From contig MNCI01003930.1 of NCBI GenBank assembly GCA_015680685.1, forward strand, positions 1 to 43,847: a DNA stretch of 43,847 nt, given 5' to 3'. A model generated the notes under the pieces. It saw only the letters and a program-made list of their open reading frames with translations, was not told the origin of the DNA and did no database searches. Below are positions 33,301 through 43,847 of this stretch, piece after piece. Position 1 is the first letter of the stretch. Every line of letters begins with the position of its first letter. Source of the stretch: Gnetum montanum. Its lineage: Eukaryota; Streptophyta; Gnetopsida; Gnetales; Gnetaceae. The position numbers were made by a program, and so were the translations under genes.

Positions 33301-34606
33301 TGGTGACTCAATCCTGGGGCGAATTTCCTGATAAATTCACCTTTATGGAAGGCATCATTCAAGATATGATTGATCGCTTAGAGTGAATTGATCCTGAAGC
33401 TGGTATGCTACAATCATTACATATAGGTTATTTAACTGTGTCATTACTCTACTTAATTATGCCTAACTGTTATTTTCATGTTACTAGGAGCTTGCCTCAG
33501 ATAGGACCCGTCAGAACCTATCGATTTAGACACCGTTGAGCCCTCATTAGAAGTGACTGACATGCCATACAACATTTACGATGAGATGCATAAATGTGCT
33601 TTACGCTTAACTCGCTCTTTATGGGAATGTCAGAGCATAAACGAGGACCTCTGGAAGAGACTGCAAAGGTCGAAGAAGGAGAGAGTGGCTCTACGCGATG
33701 AGGTCGGGGATCTAAGATCATAGAATGAATTCCTGCAAGCCTAGGAGATGAAAAGCGATGACTGGAGGACAACTATCATTGACTACACATGTTATTGGGC
33801 TGTCATCAAGAACAGTGTCCAAACTAGTCATGAACTGGTTGAATAGCGTATGTAAATGGACCTCCTTGCTCAGAAGAACCAGGACTAGAAGGAATTTAGC
33901 ACGAGTATTCAAGAGTGGAGGCAGACGCAAAAAGATCACAAATAGGTCTACAAATGAGAAAGCCCTGCCTACCGTAAATATTATAGGGACTCTACAATTG
34001 AGGCTCAATCCCTTTGGTTGTTTCTCAACATTATTGGTGCTTCTAAGGCATTTGAAAAGTTCCAGGAGCAATCGACGGTGAGTGCCTCTCCGGAAAGGGA
34101 AGTGACTCTTCCTGGAGGTGAGACTATCGTCCCTTCTTTCTTCCCTGAACCACCCTGATAGACTCCTATGGAGAAGGGGAAGGTCAAGGCTAGAACTAAT
34201 CTAGGGGACGGGGTTTGGTCTGAGTTCACCGAGGATGAAATTATGCGACGTCTGTGGATTGGCTTAGAACAAGTTCCCTTTGCTGCTGATGTGGGACCAT
34301 CACAGGTAAGTTGTAGTATTATTACGTTTTTGTTATACCTAGTTTTGATAATGATGTTAATCTATGTACCATGTCTGATCGTAGGAATGACCTTAGGAGA
34401 TTCCTCGATAGGATGAAGCTAACGAAGGTGGTGGTCCTCATGAAGAGGGTTTACAGGAAATAGAGCGTACTAAAGGGTCTCACAAAGAGGACCGTCCTTA
34501 TGAGGGGGTTCCTCGTGCAAAGGGTGGCCTCTATGAGGAAGACCTCCTCAGAGTAGAAGTTGAACTAGGGGATACAGGAGATAGTGGTAGTAAGGGGGAT
34601 GCATAA
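30361..34606 (+). pseudogene. Antisense eight-exon gene of element B
   Basis: Homologue of the antisense gene of A. Exons by hand: 30361-30479, 30893-31342, 31433-31707, 31804-32853, 32960-33145, 33274-33402, 33488-34305, 34397-34606. Lengths 119, 450, 275, 1050, 186, 129, 818 and 210 sum to 3237 nt (1078 codons plus TAA); phases match A at every junction. The donor of exon 1 has changed from GT to AT (30480), and the exon 4 donor is shifted downstream to gtatgt. Exon 4 has four stops; exons 2, 3, 5, 6, 7 and 8 also have stops, so it is more decayed than A. The motif I region here keeps Asp (LDIVDVLC), but the late Asp-Asp pair is again absent (NTLFVARHPTTYF). The N-terminus MAPKINGKNTKLARI supports the start. 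Confidence 0.78.
30893..31707 (+). pseudogene. FCP1/NIF-like domain of the antisense gene (exons 2-3, B)
   Basis: The order of motifs is that of A: PILIILDIVDVLC, FQRGTWEFLQFLLHNY, SIIIWSH, LRCLS-IWEM, YNTLFVARHPTTYFQNP and GNNDTLSLA. Motif I retains the nucleophile-type Asp and the +3 Asp, unlike A. The C-terminal Asp pair is missing, which argues against catalysis. Two stops, one after LLVGST (31135-31137) and one TAG in the LRCLS-IWEM block, interrupt exon 2. Confidence 0.6.
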
Positions 34607-35496
34607 TGAATTAGCCTCGGGTTTTATTGTGGTGTAACGAGACAAGAGACTATATTTCTTTCTTTTAACGTATTTGAAAGAAATTTTGGTATTAATTTTA
34701 ATGTTCTTTTTGTTGTTTTCTCTTTATCTAAAATGTATCATAGGTTTTAACGTTATGATAAATTGTGATTAGTTTTAAGAGCGTAGCGTCAATGTGGTTA
34801 CTAGTTTGAAGCCATTGCGGGCTATTAAATTGTCCAAATGTAAAGCATAAATGACATTGCTAGTTTAAGGCCATTTCGGGCCTTGTATAGTTTAAGGTCA
34901 TTTTGGGCCTTTTTTAGTGGTTTAAGGTGCCAAGCGTAAACAAATTTTTGGTACAAAGTGTAAAGGAAATTCAAGTATAGAGCGTAAATGACATTGCTAG
35001 TTTAAGGCCATTTCGGGCCCTGGATAGTTTAAGGCCATTTTAGGCCCCCTTACCATTTTTTTAGTTTAAGGTATGATGAGTAAGCGTAAATTGGATTCCA
35101 GTATAAAGCATGAATGAAATTTGTGTTCCAAGAGTAAATGGGATTTAGATATAAAGGGTAAATTAAATTGCTACTTTAAGGCCATTTTGGGCCGTAGTTG
35201 ATTCAAGTGCCATGCGTAAATGAAGTCGCTAGTTTAGGGCCATTTCGGGCCTTTGCGTAATTCGGGTGCGAAGTGTAGATAAGGTTGCTAGTTTAAGGCT
35301 ATTTCGGGCCTTTTTTAGTAGGAGTAAAGAAAATAGAAACATAAAGCTAAACACAAAGATAAACATGAGCATCATGAGACTAGCTAGTGGAAAGCGTAAG
35401 TACATGCGTAAACATAAGAAGTATAAACGGTAAGCGTAAATAGAATGGATGATGAGACTGTATTAGTTAGGCAACATTGTTTATTTGATAACTCTA
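34607..35496. repeat. 3' flank of the antisense gene with hairpin repeats and GCGTAA motifs (element B)
   Basis: Eight hairpin units of agtttaaggccatttcgggcc type lie near 34801, 34860, 34888, 34997, 35024, 35169, 35228 and 35288, twice as many as in A. About eight or nine GCGTAA motifs accompany them (for example 35215, 35254, 35397). No coding frame. Confidence 0.78.
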
Positions 35497-38400
35497 TAAC
35501 TATTTCTTAATTGCTTTGATTTTCAACAATGCATAAGGACGGGAAGATTTATGGCCCTTCCCCTTTCCATCGCAATCTTCCTCTGTGAATGGTAGTTCGG
35601 CCCAAGTTAGGCTGTCATCAATCACTGTTTCAGCTTGCTCGGGTACTTGGATAGGGGATTGATTCTTAGGTGTTTCGATCTCCGACCCTTGTTCTATCTC
35701 TATGTTATTAACAGCCTGAGGGGTTATTTCATCACCACGAATAACCACTTCTCCTCCTGCATAAGGTAAATGGATTTCCTGATGAATGGGTGACAAAACT
35801 GCTCTCAGTTGGGCTAACCAAGACCTCCCAAGAATCAAATTGAATCCAGGCATTTCCTCGACCACGATAAATGTAGTATCTGTGGGGAAGTGGTCCCTTG
35901 CTACAAAGTTGATATGGATAGTTCCTTTGACCTGCACCCATGCCTCGTTGAATGACTTTAGGCATGACATCATTGTAGGACTAATCTTATCAATCAGGCC
36001 TAATTTATCCACTAAGGGATAAGGGATGACATTAGTGGCTGCCCCGTCATCCACATGTACTCTCTGGATTCAATGTTGGCTGACCTGGATGATGATGAAC
36101 ATGGGTGTCGTTGTCACTTGACCCTTAGGATTATCCTTAATGGATTCATCATGAAAGGTCAACGGGGTGGAATCTAGTTTTTTAGTGGTAGGAGGAAGCA
36201 TGATAGAGTGGATTGCTTCTTTGTCTACTGACAGGCTTTCGTCCACAGGTATAGACATTAGCATTTGAACCATAGCCTCACGATGTGTCTGTGACGTCAT
36301 AAGCAAGTCATAAAGGCTCAATGTTGTATTTTTTTGTTTCAAAGCCTGTTTGACTTGTGCCAGGGCATCAAAGAGATCTTGCCCATGATCGGGTTGTTTT
36401 TCATCCTTTCCCTTTTCCATTCGCCCTAAGAGGCGAATTTCACGGGGAGGAGTGACATTTGGCTGAGGGTTATGCTTCCTTTGGCCTGGGGGAGATAACT
36501 GCTTTCGTGTAATCTCTTTGTTTTTGACAAGTGGGGCTAAAGGTGCATAAGCGAGGGGTTGAGGTTTGGGTAACCCCAGCGTAAGAGGGCCCTTGGCCGC
36601 ATCAACAGTGATAGTAGGAGGTTTTAACTTAGAAGATTGCCCCTGCGCAGGAGGGGCAGTTGATAGTTTTTGCACTCTAATGACTAAGGGTGCCTTGGGT
36701 GTAGGCATGGGTTGGGCCATAGCTTTAATGCCTGCAGGCTGTTGGGAAGCATTCTAAGATGAATTTTGAAGGATGAAAGGGTGCCTTGGAGTGCCACTCA
36801 TTGGTGCTGATGGACCTATTGTTTGGATTGAGTGAGGTTACGTTCGCAACACAAAAGGTTGCCTCAGCTATGCTTGATTATCACCCTCTACTCCTACCAC
36901 ATTGATTGTGTACCCTGCGTTGTTTGCATTCAACAGATCTTGGTACACATGCATGGCCTAGTTTTCTGGGCTTGTCAAGCTACTGCTATCTAAGATCAAG
37001 TCACCTTGATCTATCAGATGTTGGATGTCATCCTTCAACACCCAGCAGTAGTCCATATCATGGCTGCACAATTGGTGGTAATCGCAGAATCAATCTAGCT
37101 TAAAGTTCTTGGGCACAGGTAGTTCATTAGGTTGGGCTAAGGAAGGATCCTTGAGTAGCTAGCAATGGTGCCTATGGTGTTTCAGAGCCTCCATGGACAC
37201 CACCTTGTGTCAGATGTGGCTGATTCCCAATAATTACTTTAGAAGTTCTGAAGGCTTCACAAGTAGGGTTGCGTAATTTGAGCGATCTTTACGCTCAAAT
37301 TTCAACCTTGGTTGTGGAGATGCTTCGGGGGCTGAAGAAGCTTCTTGATTGGTGTCATTTGAGCTAGTTGTTGGCTCAGTTGGCTCTGTAGTTGTTTTCT
37401 TATTATTGTTATTTTTCTTCTTGGCCCCTTCAGCAACCGCCACCACTGTCGTTGTTGTGGCTTTGCCTTTATCGTTACCCTTACTATGGGCATTCTTGTA
37501 GACCACATACACCAAATCTTTACTAGCTTCCGCTGCATGTTGGATGCTCTTAGTCTAAGAAAAGGCTTGGCTGAGGGAACGGGGGACGAGGTAATACAGC
37601 TTAGACCTAATAAATTCATTGACTGCTCCCTTGAAGATTACCAGTAGATGGGCCTTCGCGATGGGTTCGCGGATCTCGTTCAAGGTAGCACTCCAACGCT
37701 GTATAAACTTTTGGACTGACTTGAGTGGATCTTATTTAACTCCCATGAGCTAGTCCAGTGTGACTTCTGGCTTCAGGTTGTATTTGAAACGAGTCATAAA
37801 CTAGGTTAACAGCTCTTCCAAGGTTGAGATGGAAGCGAGTGGAAGTGCTCAATACCAGTCCAAAGCTTTACCTGTTAGGGACATAGCAAAGACACGGATT
37901 ATAATATGTGGCCATTGTTGTAGCAATAAGGACTCTGACCTAAAAGTGACAAGGTGGGCATTGGGATTACCTTCCCCATTGTATTTTGTGAAATGGGGAA
38001 GGGGCATCCCTGGTGGCAACAATAGGACTGGGACTGCTGGGCTAATGGGATCGTCATGGTAGAAATCCATGACTTGTATCATGTCAGAGCCAGCAACCTT
38101 GAGACACTTGACCTCTTCTGTAAGGGTCTGGATGAGCTAGAAGGCTTGGTCCAGACCTGTAGACGATGATGTCATTTGTGGAGTGAAAGGGGGACCCGCA
38201 CCGGGTGGCCGAATGGAGGCAGTGGCTTGGCCGACGGTCGGTGCCATTAGGACAGTCCCTGTAGGTAGTGTTGCCTGTGGCATCCACCATCCGGTGGTTG
38301 GTGTAAATGGAGCTACTGCTATCGGCTATGCTATTGGGTATGATGTTTGTGTAGCTAGGGGCATGAGCAGCAATCCCATAGCTGGATTTAGCATTTATGG

Positions 38401-39219
38401 AACTTGACTTTGATGGTGGGGATGGTGGTGCATTTGCGCAGGATGGGCAACAAGGGACATGTTGAGGGCCCACCACGTGGTGGCGGCAGGCTCTGTCGTA
38501 TGAGTTGGGAGCAAAGTCAGTGTTGTAGGTAATTGGGACGTAGGTGTCGCATGTACATGCGGTGACACAGGTGCAGGCACATGATGAGGTGGGTTAGGTA
38601 ATTGCACCCGCTGAGGACTAATCTGTGATGGACCTTCACCCGGAAGTGTAGTTGGGGAGAGAAAGTATAGATGTGGCGAATGTGGGATTCGATCAGTATT
38701 GGATAATGTCAGAGGCGTGATAACCATGAACAATGGATTTATGCGGGACATCATGGAAGAAGGGGCCATGGTGAAATCAGCATGACTGCCTCCTTCAGAG
38801 TGAGATTCTAGATCGTCTTGTCCTTCGTGAAGCGTTTCATCACGGAACAAGACCTCTAGCTATTCTGGTGATGTCTTAGCCATCAACATTTGATCCAAGA
38901 TCCACTTTTGTTGATCTGTCAGGGGTACATTAGTGTTAGGTGAAGGAATAAATTCCTTCCCATTGCAGTACATGAACTTGTACTCTTGTTTTTACTCGAG
39001 TTCTTATGGATACATAGGCAGGTTTGCCGCTAGCTTAGCGCAAAGGAAATTGTAGTGTTCCCTGTGCTGAGCTTGTCCCTCGAGCTCCTTGTTTTGTAGC
39101 CTGAGGGAGCGGCGTGGTTACACTGGACTAGTTGGTTTTTCGACCACAGGAGGCGTAACTTGCAGAGTCCAAGGGTTTTCGAGATTGGCAGTATCAACGA
39201 CTATGGTTGATGTAACCAT
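35497..39219 (-). pseudogene. gag-protease polyprotein (element B)
   Basis: A single minus-strand frame from ATG 39217-39219 to TAG 35497-35499, about 1240 codons, with several stops but no net frameshift. It has RRSLRLQNKE near the N-terminus, a long Pro/His/Thr-rich segment (38850-38395), the gag core (MDFYHDDPISP to NEFIRSKLYY, 38060-37600), a Lys-rich linker, a zinc-knuckle-like region decayed near 37020-37090, and a protease with DDGAATNVIPY, EEMPGFNLILGRSW and SPIHQEIHLPY (36054-35500). The terminal TAG corresponds to CAA (Gln) in A, so the ancestral frame may have been longer. Confidence 0.9.
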
Positions 39220-39444
39220 TTTTGAAATAATGATGATAAATGTAAAAATTGAAAAGACAAAGGCAAACTAAGATAATAATCAAGGCTTTTTATCTCGTAG
39301 GATTTCAAAGGAATTGTCGAAGTGACCGATCTGCATCACATAATTTTGTAAACAACCTCGGCGGTATTACATTTACGTTGATTGAAAATCGGCACAGATA
39401 GCTTACAAGACTACCCGTAAAATGTAGATCAGCTATGAGGCCCT

Positions 39445-39457
39445 CCTTCTAGCACCA
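39445..39457 (-). other. Candidate primer-binding site (element B)
   Basis: The minus strand reads TGGTGCTAGAAGG, beginning seven bases after the LTR end, the same offset as in A. The sequence differs from A after TGG, which suggests different tRNA primers or mutation. Confidence 0.6.
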
Positions 39458-39463
39458 AAAAAC

Positions 39464-40854
39464 TATAACGATGAAAAACATCGATCGCTGGAAATACCAA
39501 ATGAAAGTCCGTGTATACAATTCTAACCCCAGATTCGTGCAAGGGCCGTGCTGGAGAAAGACGAATCTGAGGTGCCCTGAACAGTCTTGTCGATCAGATA
39601 GGGACTTACTTGATCAGTAAAAAATTTTGCAATATTTGAATGACATAATAATGATTCTTTACGATTCTTTTCGAGGAGGTTGTAACATTGTTAATTTTAG
39701 AGAAAATTAAGAGAAGATGTAATTGATGAGAACGATTCGCAGAATCAGTTGAAATAGAAGGCAACAGATCAGCTTTGGGACATGATCGAATCTCAAGATC
39801 TGGGATTCAGTCCACAAAAATATATATTTAGATACAATGATTACAATGGACTTCGATTTGAACAAAGCACATGCTGGTAATAATAAAAGCTAAGCAGAGA
39901 TGAAACAAACAAAAACCAATCTACCTTGTTCTAGTAGATCTGGATATAGAGAGGCCAAACCCAAAGCAGAATCTTTACTAATCAGCTGTTCCTGAACAAA
40001 GGTTCTCGTCAACTACCTTCGATATTCTTGCTATTTCTGGTCTCCTTCGGCTTTTCTTGTCAATCATTGCTAGAGGTCCTTAATAATTGCCAATGGAGGA
40101 ATAAATTGCTCATAGAGAAAATCTTTCAATCTCCCTCTCTTCTTTCTTTCCTGCCATCTTGTTGCCCCCGTTATTTTTTTTGGTTGGCATATTTATAAGG
40201 CTAAAATTAGGAGAAAAACACGGTTTAGATGACACGTGTCCTGAACCTACAAGATGCTGTTGACTTGATGTTGTGGTTCCTGAAGCTTACAACACCACAC
40301 TACCTTATGCACTAAAGCGTAATGCATCGTAAAATGGGAATTTGGCAACAGGGACTATGCAATGACACGCTGGAGAGCATATCGCATCATACAGACTGCT
40401 GCTACTTGTATTAAGCCACCATTGTCCATGCTTGAACTACGCTACGCTACGCTAGATTACGCTTCACAGCATAGTCCTTCATAAAATAGCACATCTGTAA
40501 AGAAAAACGAAGTGTTTGTTGAAGCCTTGAACATTTTTCATCCCTGATGTTTACGGTGTACTATTTTCTGACATTACGCTACATAATTCGATGTTACGCT
40601 ATGTAGCGTAATACAGCGTAATTTGCCGAAAGTTAAGATTTTTGAAATAGATAAGTTGCAAAGTTGGAAGTTTTTCTGTTGTGCATCCATCGCTTTGTGT
40701 CTTCTAGAATTTTCTTGTGCTGTGCTACGCAGCGTGGCGAGATAGACCTTCAATTGAAAAGGAACTTGCTGCGTTGTGCTTTGTTGCGACCCTTTGTCTG
40801 AATCACCAGCCTTTTGCTGAACCGCTGAGACCTCGAAATGTTTACGGTGTTTTA
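39464..40854 (-). repeat. 5' LTR of element B
   Basis: It pairs with 6677-8072. Its termini are slightly mutated: the plus-strand start is TATAAC instead of TGTAAT and the end is TTTTA instead of TTTCA. A TATA box is at 40190-40197. TTACGC/GCGTAA motifs cluster at 40440-40625. Confidence 0.92.
40190..40197 (-). promoter_or_regulatory. TATA box of element B sense promoter
   Basis: The minus strand reads TTATAAATATG, as in the 3' LTR at 7405-7412. Confidence 0.55.
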
Positions 40855-40897
40855 GCTCCCAATCGTTAGAATTTTAAAAAAATTTCATGATTTGAGG

Positions 40898-41034
40898 GCT
40901 ACGCTCCCTAGGGAGGATAGCCAATAGTTAGAAAAAAATTGATGATTTTGCAAGCTATGCTCCCTAAGGAGCATAGCTGATAGTTAGAATTTTTTATTAT
41001 TTTTCCTAGGTTACACTCCTGGGGAGAGGTAACC
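40898..41034. repeat. Tandem palindromic units in intron 1 of C's antisense gene
   Basis: Three hairpins are spaced 55 bp apart: 40898-40921 (imperfect), 40954-40977 (perfect 10-bp stem gctatgctcc/ggagcatagc, loop ctaa) and 41009-41034 (imperfect). Each is followed by a shared gttagaa-tt or taagaatt tail. Element B's insertion point (6676/40855) lies in another copy of the same palindrome arm (gctatgctcc). Confidence 0.75.
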
Positions 41035-41059
41035 CAAAGTAAGAATTCTTTTATGGGCA

Positions 41060-41521
41060 CCTCGGGTTATACTACCCAAAATTAGAAAAAAATTTGAGGT
41101 CAAATGCAATAATGAAATGCTAAATGCAAAAAAATGCTAAGTTCAAGAATGTAAAGTGCTAGAATGTTACCTATGAAACAAAATATGACATGTACGAAAG
41201 CTTTGCCAAAATGCTAAACTTACAAACCGAACATGCCAAATTGCCAAAATATGTAAATAGAGATAATGCACAATATGCAAATGTAATGCAAAATTATAAT
41301 GCTACGTTAGTGTTGTACCTTAGTGAGCACTAGGTGCATCAAATGTATATATCGACATCCTATGCCTATAGGGCCTAGAGGGGGACCCTAAAGACATATA
41401 TTTTTGCTAAGTTATACTATCCTATGCTAACCTTACTAATTTTTCTATGTGTAATGCAATGTATTTTTTTGCATCCAATGTATACTAACACCTTTTTGCT
41501 TTGTCACTTTTACAATTGCAG
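41060..41521. other. AT-rich intron remnant (element C)
   Basis: Rich in atgcaa and aatgctaa words with no coding frame of substance. It ends at a clear splice acceptor, ttttacaattgcag (to 41521). Confidence 0.55.
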
Positions 41522-43003
41522 GGTATTGTTGAAGAAAATCCTCATCATGGCAAAGCTCGTTGGCATTCTCTACTACATGAGTGAGCTTGTTCTAAACATG
41601 CTTGCACTAGATACATAGTTGGATCATCAGGTGGTATGGTTCTAACTAGGAGCACACAAGTTCCTAGAATTCCTACTCCAACACTTCAGTGTGATAATGT
41701 GGCACACTTAGTTATGGAAGCTACTAGTGTCATTACAAAAACGTTGCTATCTGAGACAAACTAAGGCATTCTGAGATTCATGTCTGACCAGTGGTGGAAG
41801 ACTAGGAGGTTTAGGCCGAGGCCTTAGGGGCGTTAGGCCTTTGTTTAGGATTTGGCAAATGCTTGAGTTCAATTTCTATAGTAAGAGCAACACTCTCTTT
41901 ACTACTCAGCATGTGCATACCCTATTCTAGAACCCACCTAGGATGGTGTACTGTGCAAGAGGATAAGTGTTCCTATGATTTTACATTATTTTTTTAGCTA
42001 TCAACCCATACAAAGGTGCTAACTTCTCACATTTTTTGCTAGGTTTAGCATTGGTGAGCATGGCCTACATGACAAGGAGGGGGCCCTACACCTAACCCAC
42101 ACTACCCTGTAGGAATTTTCAAACTGCAAGAGTGTTCATGTAGGGGTGATCAAGTATATTGGATTTGACTTGGCAAAGTACCCTCGTTGGTATCAAAATG
42201 CCTATGAGAGGTGTTGAATCCATGGCTGGTTGGATGTGGAGTGGGTGGATGGTGTACCTAGTGTTGAGAAGACATTAGCACCACCACCACCATCATGCAT
42301 ACCTTTTTTCCCACATAAGTAATTTATCAATTTTACACTCGTGCATTTGCTACTTTTCATTTTTGCATGATGCAATGTTTTTTGTTTACCTATATTGTAG
42401 CTACAGTCTCTTCAAAAAGAGGTCACAGTGATAGCTACGGGCCTCACTGAGGCTAGCCTCATTATGAAGTATGGGGATATTGAGGTTGTGAAAAATTGGT
42501 TGTGCCATGAGGCCCTAGTGGAGTTGACAAGTAGGCTCACACAAGCTAGGCTGATGAACCTTTTCTTGTCCCTTAGCCCAAGCATCCTAGTTGCCAAAAT
42601 GGTTACCATTATGGATTCCTTTAGTGACAATGCTCATCACTTTGTCACATGGGTACATGATGTGATGGTGATCTTGGACCTCATAAATGACTTCTTTGTG
42701 GACCTCTTTGGCATTCCCTCTAATGGCTCATTGGTTGTTGATAAGACCAATAGAGAGGTGGACCACTAAGGTGATATTGAGAAGTGGCTAGATACTTTTT
42801 GATCTCACAAAGGCATACTCGTGAAGAATGTGTAGGTTCCTATGGTCTGTGAACTTTACCCTCTCTTTCTTACCCATGCATTTCTAAAGCTACACTCCCA
42901 AGGAAAAATTGTTTGGGTGGAGTAGGCTCAAGTGATGAGGAACATGCTAGAGGAGGGCACAAGGTACAATTAGGCCTCTCACATTGTTGATAGCCTACAT
43001 GAC
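41522..43003 (+). pseudogene. Antisense gene of element C, exons 2 to 4 (partial)
   Basis: Approximate exons: 41522-41962, 42043-42317 and 42401-43003 (cut). Exon 2 begins at the same phase as in A and B, with LLKKILI, FLEFLLQHFSVIMWH, FNFYSKSNTLF and a TAG-NPP that echoes NTLL..NPP of FCP1-like proteins. Exon 4 keeps a long open block (YGDIEVVKNWL, RLMNLFLSLSP, DSFSDNAHHF, DLFGIPSNGS, 42428-42769) homologous to the central domain of A and B. Exon 2 and the later part of exon 4 have many stops. The exon 1 relic lies about 34 kb away across element B. Confidence 0.75.
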
Positions 43004-43075
43004 TGATGAGACGCGACATGCACTATGCTGCGATATTGCGTCTTTCCCTGCGATATCGTGGTCGGCCGCGATATC

Positions 43076-43084
43076 TATAAATAA
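43076..43084 (+). promoter_or_regulatory. TATA box of the right-end element
   Basis: ctataaataagagg, with GCGATATCG-like boxes just upstream. Confidence 0.5.
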
Positions 43085-43331
43085 GAGGTGGCACTCCCCT
43101 CATTTCCCAATCCTGGCTAGAAGTAGCGAAGCTCTAGCAGATTGATCACTCCAGAGTTAGAATTTTTCCCATGTGCCCGCAGCAGAAGTCCTAGAGTGAA
43201 CGGCTCTTTATTCGAGCAGCTTGTAACCTGAACCCAAGTTGTGTACGGCAATAAAGACGAACTTGATTGGATAAACCTTGTAGTACATGGTTTTAATTAT
43301 TGTTGTTATTTACTGCTTTCCTAGTGCGTAC

Positions 43332-43612
43332 AAGTACGACTTGATTACGAGCATCTACGGATGTGTAAGGCTAATCAAGGAATCAGCTGCTTGTCGCAAC
43401 GCGTGAGTACGACTTAACTACGAGCATTGGCTGCTTGGTAACCTAGTAGCGTATTCTAGGATCTACGCTTGGTAATCCCAGTGGTGGTCCAATGTGTATG
43501 GCTATTTAAGGAATTGGCTACTCATCGCTAGGCTAGAACGTGTGATAAGTACGACTTGGCTACGAGCATCCACGGGTGTGTACGGCTAACCAAGGAATCG
43601 GCTACTTATCGC
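43332..43612 (+). repeat. Complex direct repeats in the right-end element
   Basis: A 66-bp unit with aagtacgactt-g-ttacgagcatc, then ggctaa-caaggaatc-gct, occurs at 43332-43397 and again at 43547-43612. Shorter partial copies lie near 43408-43430 and 43490-43528. The second unit is flanked by gataagt and acttatc, able to pair. Function unknown. Confidence 0.65.
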
Positions 43613-43847
43613 ACTTAGGCTAAATAGGTGCCTCAGTACGACCACTTCAAGCACTTGCGTTCCATGTGGTGATCCCAGTAATGATTAGCGTTTGGTAAGC
43701 CATAGTTTCATAGTTCAAGGTGTGTCCGGTAAGTGGGAACGGATGCTGACGCTAGTTAATTTAGACTTAGGACATTAGTTAGAGTTAGCTAGTTTCTCAA
43801 CCCTTTCCCTCATAGCTTAGGAGATAAACTGAAAAATACCAAAAATA

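Larger units (their letters stand above)
6677..40854 (-). mobile_element. Element B, Tat-type Ty3/gypsy retrotransposon carrying nested element A
   Basis: The element is bounded by two LTRs of about 1.39 kb and a perfect 5-bp target duplication. Removing element A (10902-27578) and one target copy leaves about 17.5 kb. Minus-strand order: 5' LTR 39464-40854, PBS 39445-39457, gag-pro 39219-35497, hairpins 35310-34801, antisense gene 30361-34606, pol 29769-27579 continuing at 10901-9604, hairpins 9575-9245, PPT 8086-8073, 3' LTR 6677-8072. By eye the LTRs differ at roughly 35 of the first 265 positions, clearly more than those of A. It is inactive: stops throughout and RT catalytic loss. Confidence 0.93.
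40855..43003 (+). mobile_element. Element C, right part, with its antisense gene
   Basis: This is the continuation of element C after the insertion of B. It starts with the right target copy gctcc (40855-40859). It contains hairpin tandem repeats, an AT-rich intron and exons 2 to 4 (partial) of the antisense gene, then is cut at about 43003 by another element. C's gag-pro is therefore beyond the window or lost. Confidence 0.75.
43004..43847 (+). mobile_element. 5' part of an unrelated LTR-type element (probable LTR start)
   Basis: Homology to the antisense gene stops at about 43003 and a CpG-rich sequence begins with TGATGAGACG. Three GCGATATCG-like boxes (43030-43072) precede a TATA box, tataaataa (43076-43084), and aataaa occurs at 43250-43255. 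This is the layout of U3-R of an LTR on the plus strand. No end of the LTR, PBS or coding frame is reached. It could also be a TRIM or LARD element. It is younger than C. Confidence 0.5.

Noticed and set aside
40954-40977. Terminal inverted repeat of a small DNA transposon (MITE)
   Set aside because: It is one of several tandem hairpins with 55-bp spacing, with no target duplication around it.

Overview
The window is plant nuclear DNA, probably from a land plant with a large, methylated, retrotransposon-rich genome; species cannot be told from the sequence. I see no independent host gene. Everything is nested, very large Ty3/gypsy LTR retrotransposons of the Tat/Ogre type. The reasons are a gag-pro frame, a reverse transcriptase with a Ty3-type RNase H followed by a second (archaeal-like, RVT_3) RNase H, and an integrase. 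All three elements lie on the minus strand.

Layout. Element C is the oldest and fills 1-6676 and 40855-43003. Element B (6677-40854, perfect 5-bp target duplication gctcc, about 17.5 kb of its own sequence) is inserted in C. Element A (10902-27578, 16,677 bp, imperfect target duplication atagg/acagg) is inserted in B, splitting B's RNase H/integrase region. A fourth, unrelated element enters at about 43004 on the plus strand and runs off the window. A 668-bp assembly gap (15688-16355) removes the catalytic centre of A's reverse transcriptase. The nesting order C>B>A agrees with rising CpG content and falling LTR divergence from C to A.

Read on the minus strand, A and B share one plan: 5' LTR, PBS, gag-protease in one frame, a 5.3-kb (A) or 5.7-kb (B) spacer, RT-RNaseH-aRNaseH-integrase, an array of short hairpin repeats, a non-coding 3' region, PPT, 3' LTR. 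The unusual part is the spacer. It carries a complete multi-exon gene on the opposite (plus) strand, at 17514-21660 in A, 30361-34606 in B, and as an older remnant in C (exons at 41522-43003). Eight exons can be placed in A and B with every intron phase agreeing. Five of the eight have exactly the same length in both (119, 450, 275, 129 and 818 nt). The model predicts about 1118 codons in A and 1078 in B, with no frameshift in either. In-frame stops in A are explained mostly by G:C>A:T changes at Gln or Trp codons.

The predicted antisense protein has a basic N-terminus, a diverged FCP1/NIF-like HAD phosphatase domain that has lost its catalytic Asp-Asp motif, a conserved central domain I cannot name, a basic nuclear-signal-like patch, a charged coiled-coil region and an acidic tail. 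A sense-strand splice-acceptor-like site just before the pol frame is conserved in A, B and C, so the whole antisense gene may lie inside a sense-strand intron. Two small sequence systems accompany the gene: hairpin repeats with a covarying stem at three fixed places per element, and a dispersed GCGTAA motif dense in the LTRs and in the 3' flank of the antisense gene. The antisense, intron-bearing pseudophosphatase gene with its flanking hairpins is the best candidate here for an undescribed system.
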